Assembly (NCBI RefSeq): GCF_022605725.1
Contig: NC_065550.1
Span: 37,603,623 to 37,667,622 of the forward strand
DNA length: 64,000 nt
Direction: 5' to 3'
Source: Anthonomus grandis grandis
Taxonomy: Eukaryota > Arthropoda > Insecta > Coleoptera > Curculionidae
The position numbers and the translations under genes are program-made. Below, one piece after another: positions 62,101 to 64,000 of this stretch; the stretch's first letter is position 1, and each line of letters starts with the position of its first letter. Below the pieces are notes generated by a model, which was not told the origin of the DNA, searched no databases, and saw only the letters and a program-made list of their open reading frames with translations.

Positions 62101-63099
62101 GGTTCAAAGTTAGTGCATGACGATGCAAAGATTTACTGCAACTCTCTTTCAATGGTAAGATATTTAAAATCAAAGGTATAAATTTAGTCAAAATATAAGG
62201 CAAACTAATATATTATAATGTCGGGGGTTAAGTAAACTAATCCCGGTACCTAAAAATGAGCCACAAAATATAAAAACAGTAAAAATAATACCTGGAATAG
62301 TAGCAAAATGCTTCAGATGATGAAGCAGAGAGATGCTTGTAAAAAAAATTAAAAATCTGGGCAATTTATTGTATGATAAGTTAATAATAGAATTAAGACA
62401 CTCAAAAATCATTTCTTTCATAAAGAATCGTCATAAATTCATGGCAGAAAGTCCCAAATATGTGACACATCAAGACAGTATTACTATGTTTAATATTTAA
62501 ATAAAAACTTACCGCAAATGATAATAGTCCTGGTATAAGGGTCAATACTAGGCAACCGAGCTAAATGTTGCCTCACTTGTTCCAAATAAGTTAAATTAGA
62601 CCCTTGCCTTTTCATTATGGTGGCCATACGACCCAGGGCGGCCCTCTTAAGTTGTTTACACCTATACAAAGAGTCTCCGAACTTAAGGAGACGAACATAA
62701 TCTTTTGCAACATTGTCAATTAGATGTCTGGCAGTATTGATTTGCCCCAACGCGATCTTATAATGGTCCTTATCGTATAAAACGTTCATTAAATCGGCAT
62801 AAAACGGATGGACATCGTCCAGTTTGGGAAATTCAGTTAAGATTTGGGTGAGTCGATCGTGGAAACTTTGCTGGGCGAATTTCACTTTGCGCATATAAAA
62901 CGCTCGTATCCTGGTGATCTTGTATTGTTTGTGGACTACTGTAGGGGTTTTCCTTTGGGTTTTTGACAGGATTATATCGATAAAGTCCTAAAAAAAAAAA
63001 GGGTAAAATATTATGATTGAGGTTATGTTAGGATATGTTGCGCAAACTTACTTTTGAGGTAGGTACTACCGCGATCTTTTTAAAGTTGTACAGAGACAT
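50160..63099 (-). CDS. Non1: Nucleolar GTP-binding protein 1 (NOG1 / GTPBP4)
   Basis: Exons (transcript order): 63099-63052, 62987-62513, 61732-61197, 61141-60934, 60882-60687, 54725-54641, 54586-54472, 50487-50378, 50315-50160; 1929 nt, 642 aa, close to the usual 630-650. It is an essential OBG-family GTPase of 60S ribosomal subunit assembly in the nucleolus. N-terminal NOG1 helical bundle (MSLYNFKKIAVVPTSKDF; residues 1-170), then the G domain: G1 GFPNVGKSSF (about 175), G3 DTPG, G4 NKID; then the C-terminal region (VVDLAKEYTDIPEG, FWEGHNVADYIDPEI) and a basic tail (KKKLDKIAHRAIAKKVGRMG, GKRGVGKTDRR). All junctions keep frame. Introns 5 (6 kb) and 7 (4 kb) are swollen by transposons; intron 2 (780 bp) is ordinary. 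Head-to-head with CHCHD7. Confidence 0.95.
50488..54471 (-). mobile_element. NOG1 intron 7 with heavily degraded LINE
   Basis: Scattered minus-strand remnants in LINE order: linker (54265-54062, MNASHLNWDQIYYTPDIDK), an RT core near 53300-53080 (a GVPQGS-like phrase after a KAF-type motif), a 53852-53667 piece, and the C-terminal end (51116-50817, HVYNTRFINLFRVP then FKKSFVFVASQLWNKQF), the typical YNTR...P...KSF-y-a--LWN-lP tail. Stops and gaps are everywhere. Direct homology at the DNA level to the other LINEs here is not evident. 50490-50810 and 51450-53060 show nothing else except the GGACATGTCC-like cluster at 52617-52867. Confidence 0.65.
52617..52867. promoter_or_regulatory. Cluster of GGACATGTCC-like palindromes
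   Basis: Decamers GGACATGTCC (52617-52626), AGACATGTCC (about 52759), GGACAAGTCC (52806-52815) and AGACATGTCC (52858-52867), plus a weaker ATACATGTCC (about 52713), lie within 250 bp of intron DNA. The four strong ones fit RRRCWWGYYY, the p53-family half-site. They may equally be a decayed repeat. Function is unproven. Confidence 0.35.
54726..55716. other. NOG1 intron 5, 3' part
   Basis: AT-rich noncoding DNA. A segment near 55420-55490 (GCTTCAAGCTCTCCTNTAC, then TCTATCTGCATTAATAAA) has a second copy at about 60150-60220, just beyond the hAT element. It is therefore a dispersed or duplicated intron repeat. Confidence 0.6.
57985..59527 (-). mobile_element. Tc1-type transposon with IR/DR termini
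   Basis: 1543 bp, flanked by TA (57983-57984 and 59528-59529). The ends are perfect 27-bp inverted repeats, CACTATCGGACAAAAGTAGA and on. A second, shorter copy of GACAAAAGTAGAGAAACT lies 173 bp inside the left end (58166), and a matching one 171 bp inside the right end (59346-59348 anchor). This gives the inverted-repeat/direct-repeat layout known from Sleeping Beauty and Minos-like elements. It is inserted in the BED-finger exon of the hAT. Confidence 0.93.
58234..59248 (-). pseudogene. Tc1-family DD34E transposase with one frameshift
   Basis: The start MPRGRYLSEDLRRKIVDAHK leads into paired HTH DNA-binding domains (QVDISKTLNLHKSVVSKTIS; a GRPRKTT hook), then the catalytic core: VLFTDESKFNLFG (first D), WIFLQDNDPKHKSK (second D), FPAQSPDLNPIENLWEELD (E). 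The frame from 59248 ends at 58430 and continues from 58461 in another frame to a stop at 58234. A run of four C (+ strand 58463-58466) marks the break. With one base fewer, exactly 34 residues separate the second D and the E. Otherwise intact, about 340 residues, so recently active. Confidence 0.92.
60226..60659. mobile_element. Short nonautonomous hAT element with 8-bp TSD
   Basis: 434 bp beginning TAGTGTTGT and ending ACAACACTA, flanked by the exact duplication GTTACAAC (60218-60225 and 60660-60667). Subterminal regions are rich in the palindrome GAACGTTC and CTCGAGCATGAACGAG-like blocks, as expected for transposase binding. A minus-strand frame (60564-60376) encodes an acidic Ser/Glu-rich 62-residue stretch, probably the N-terminal leftover of the parent element's transposase gene. 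In NOG1 intron 5. Confidence 0.88.
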
Positions 63100-63789
63100 G
63101 TTGCCGGCCTATTTGCTGTGCTTTTTATGAATTATTATTGTTAAAGTACTGTATAAAAACAGTACGAATCTTCACACGTGCCTATTTGACACATGGAAAA
63201 TTATTGAAGGGGTAGTTTGGTTCGGTGTTGCCAAGTTACTTACTGTGTAATTACCATAAAACAAATATTTAATAAAGTAACTGAGTTTTAAATGTTGTTA
63301 AAAATAGTTTCTATGAACTTCTCATTATTTGGAAATAATAAAAGTATTTTTGTGCATTTAATTTTATTATCCAATATGTAGACTCAATATCTGACACCTC
63401 AATCTGGCACCACTGTATTTACCTACACCTATTATATGCGATGTTGCCAAGCAAAAGTAAAATAATTTCCCCAAAGCTTGATACAACCGTATTGTAATTC
63501 TTTTGTTTTGTAAATACCGTAAAAGACATTAAAATATTAAATATTTATTATTTTAAAAACCCTTTTAAGCCTCCCTGACCTGAAAAAATTTTAAAAAAAT
63601 CTAAACTTGACAACAATGCATCACGTCAATCACGTGATTACTCCCAAAACGTCGAGTCGTTCGTCACGTGCCCTTGTCCGACGAATCGCGACGCATCTAG
63701 GACACGTCACCTGTCATCGTCGCGTTGACGGCTGTCACAAGTGTCAAATTAATTTTTTGGAACGCGGCGTCTTTTCCTCAACAACAGGA
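63100..63789. promoter_or_regulatory. Bidirectional promoter region, NOG1 / CHCHD7
   Basis: 690 bp between divergent start codons. Three CACGTG E-boxes occur: 63175-63180 (75 nt upstream of the NOG1 ATG), 63631-63636 and 63665-63670 (upstream of CHCHD7). GC content rises sharply after 63610. An open frame in phase with CHCHD7 extends upstream from 63607 but lacks family similarity, so I take it as 5' UTR. Confidence 0.6.
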
Positions 63790-63930
63790 ATGAGCAAACA
63801 TAATGCCGAAGAGACTAATCCTTGTCTGAGGGAACACGAATTGAGTTTTAAGTGCTTCGATCGTCACAATTACGATAAGTCGAAGTGTTTCCTCGAAATC
63901 GAAAATTATAAGGCGTGCAAGAAGTTCTGG
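63790..63930 (+). CDS. CHCHD7: CHCHD7 (COX23-type) twin CX9C protein, exon 1 (partial gene)
   Basis: 47 codons from ATG 63790 to the donor GTAAGT at 63931 (phase 0); the rest of the gene lies past the window. Small coiled-coil-helix-coiled-coil-helix proteins are imported by the Mia40 pathway into the mitochondrial intermembrane space and support respiratory-chain assembly. Cysteines at 12 and 22 and at 33 and 43 form two exact CX9C motifs (NPCLREHELSFKC; CFLEIENYKAC), followed by KKFW, as in human CHCHD7 (NPCL...NNYD...CRRFW). The in-frame upstream ATGs (63607 and 63616) would add about 60 unrelated residues; I prefer 63790 because homologues start close to the first cysteine. Divergent from NOG1. 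Confidence 0.85.
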
Positions 63931-64000
63931 GTAAGTGCTCCTGCAAAGCGGTTAAAAATAGCTTGGGTATGGTAGCCATAAACAAATATTTGTCTTCACT

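Noticed and set aside
63607..63789. N-terminal extension of CHCHD7 from the upstream in-frame ATG
   Set aside because: The extra 60 residues do not resemble the family, and homologues start shortly before the first CX9C. More likely an open 5' UTR, though transcript data could change this.
1..64000. tRNA, rRNA or snRNA genes
   Set aside because: No cloverleaf with A/B boxes, rRNA core or snRNA signature was noticed by eye; a covariance-model scan would be needed to exclude them fully.

Overview
The window is AT-rich nuclear DNA from an insect. Evidence: GT-AG introns of about 50-80 bp beside kilobase-scale ones, insect-type orthologues of ERGIC-53, eIF2-alpha, NOG1 and CHCHD7, and Jockey-like, Penelope-like, BEL/Pao, hAT, pogo and Tc1 elements. 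A beetle is plausible, but nothing here fixes the species. I rebuilt five protein-coding genes exon by exon. All of their junctions keep the reading frame.

Layout. 1-20.3 kb has no gene I can support. It is a repeat field: a composite array (1-3.05 kb), a repeat cluster with recurrent CTCF-like motifs and large inverted repeats (4.7-8.65 kb), a 366-bp satellite in about 14.6 copies (10.06-15.42 kb), short tandem repeats (17.19-17.56 kb) and a 170-bp family with a perfect hairpin (18.8-19.96 kb). 20.35-32.35 kb (+) is a RING/NHL protein gene. Its introns hold a LINE, a Penelope-like fragment, and a LINE fragment split by a pogo-like transposon that itself contains BEL/Pao pol sequence. 32.58-36.30 kb (-) is eIF2-alpha, tail-to-tail with the RING/NHL gene and head-to-head with ERGIC-53 (36.82-49.74 kb, +). 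ERGIC-53 carries a decayed LINE in intron 5 and about 35 copies of a 180-bp satellite in intron 8. 50.16-63.10 kb (-) is the nucleolar GTPase NOG1, with a degraded LINE in one intron and, in another, an 8-bp-TSD hAT element interrupted by an IR/DR-type Tc1 element, plus a second small hAT. 63.79 kb onward (+) is exon 1 of CHCHD7, head-to-head with NOG1.

How the genes relate. All are housekeeping or regulatory: translation initiation and the integrated stress response (eIF2-alpha), ER-to-Golgi cargo transport (ERGIC-53), 60S ribosome assembly (NOG1), mitochondrial intermembrane space (CHCHD7), and a probable ubiquitin ligase or RNA-binding RING-NHL protein. eIF2-alpha/ERGIC-53 and NOG1/CHCHD7 are divergent pairs that probably share promoter regions.

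Most notable non-genic signals: (1) the two satellites, about 28 kb apart, share landmark motifs with almost the same 110/111-nt spacing, and a degenerate solo monomer sits between them; (2) the ERGIC-53 intron satellite repeats a 3'-splice-site-like motif about 35 times just before the 37-nt exon encoding the KKFY sorting tail; (3) same-orientation CTCF-like motifs lie in a tandem repeat; (4) two GC-AG introns occur in one gene; (5) transposons are nested so cleanly that the interrupted frame can be read through a single TA; (6) the octamer GCCTGGAA is dispersed and enriched in noncoding DNA throughout the window.
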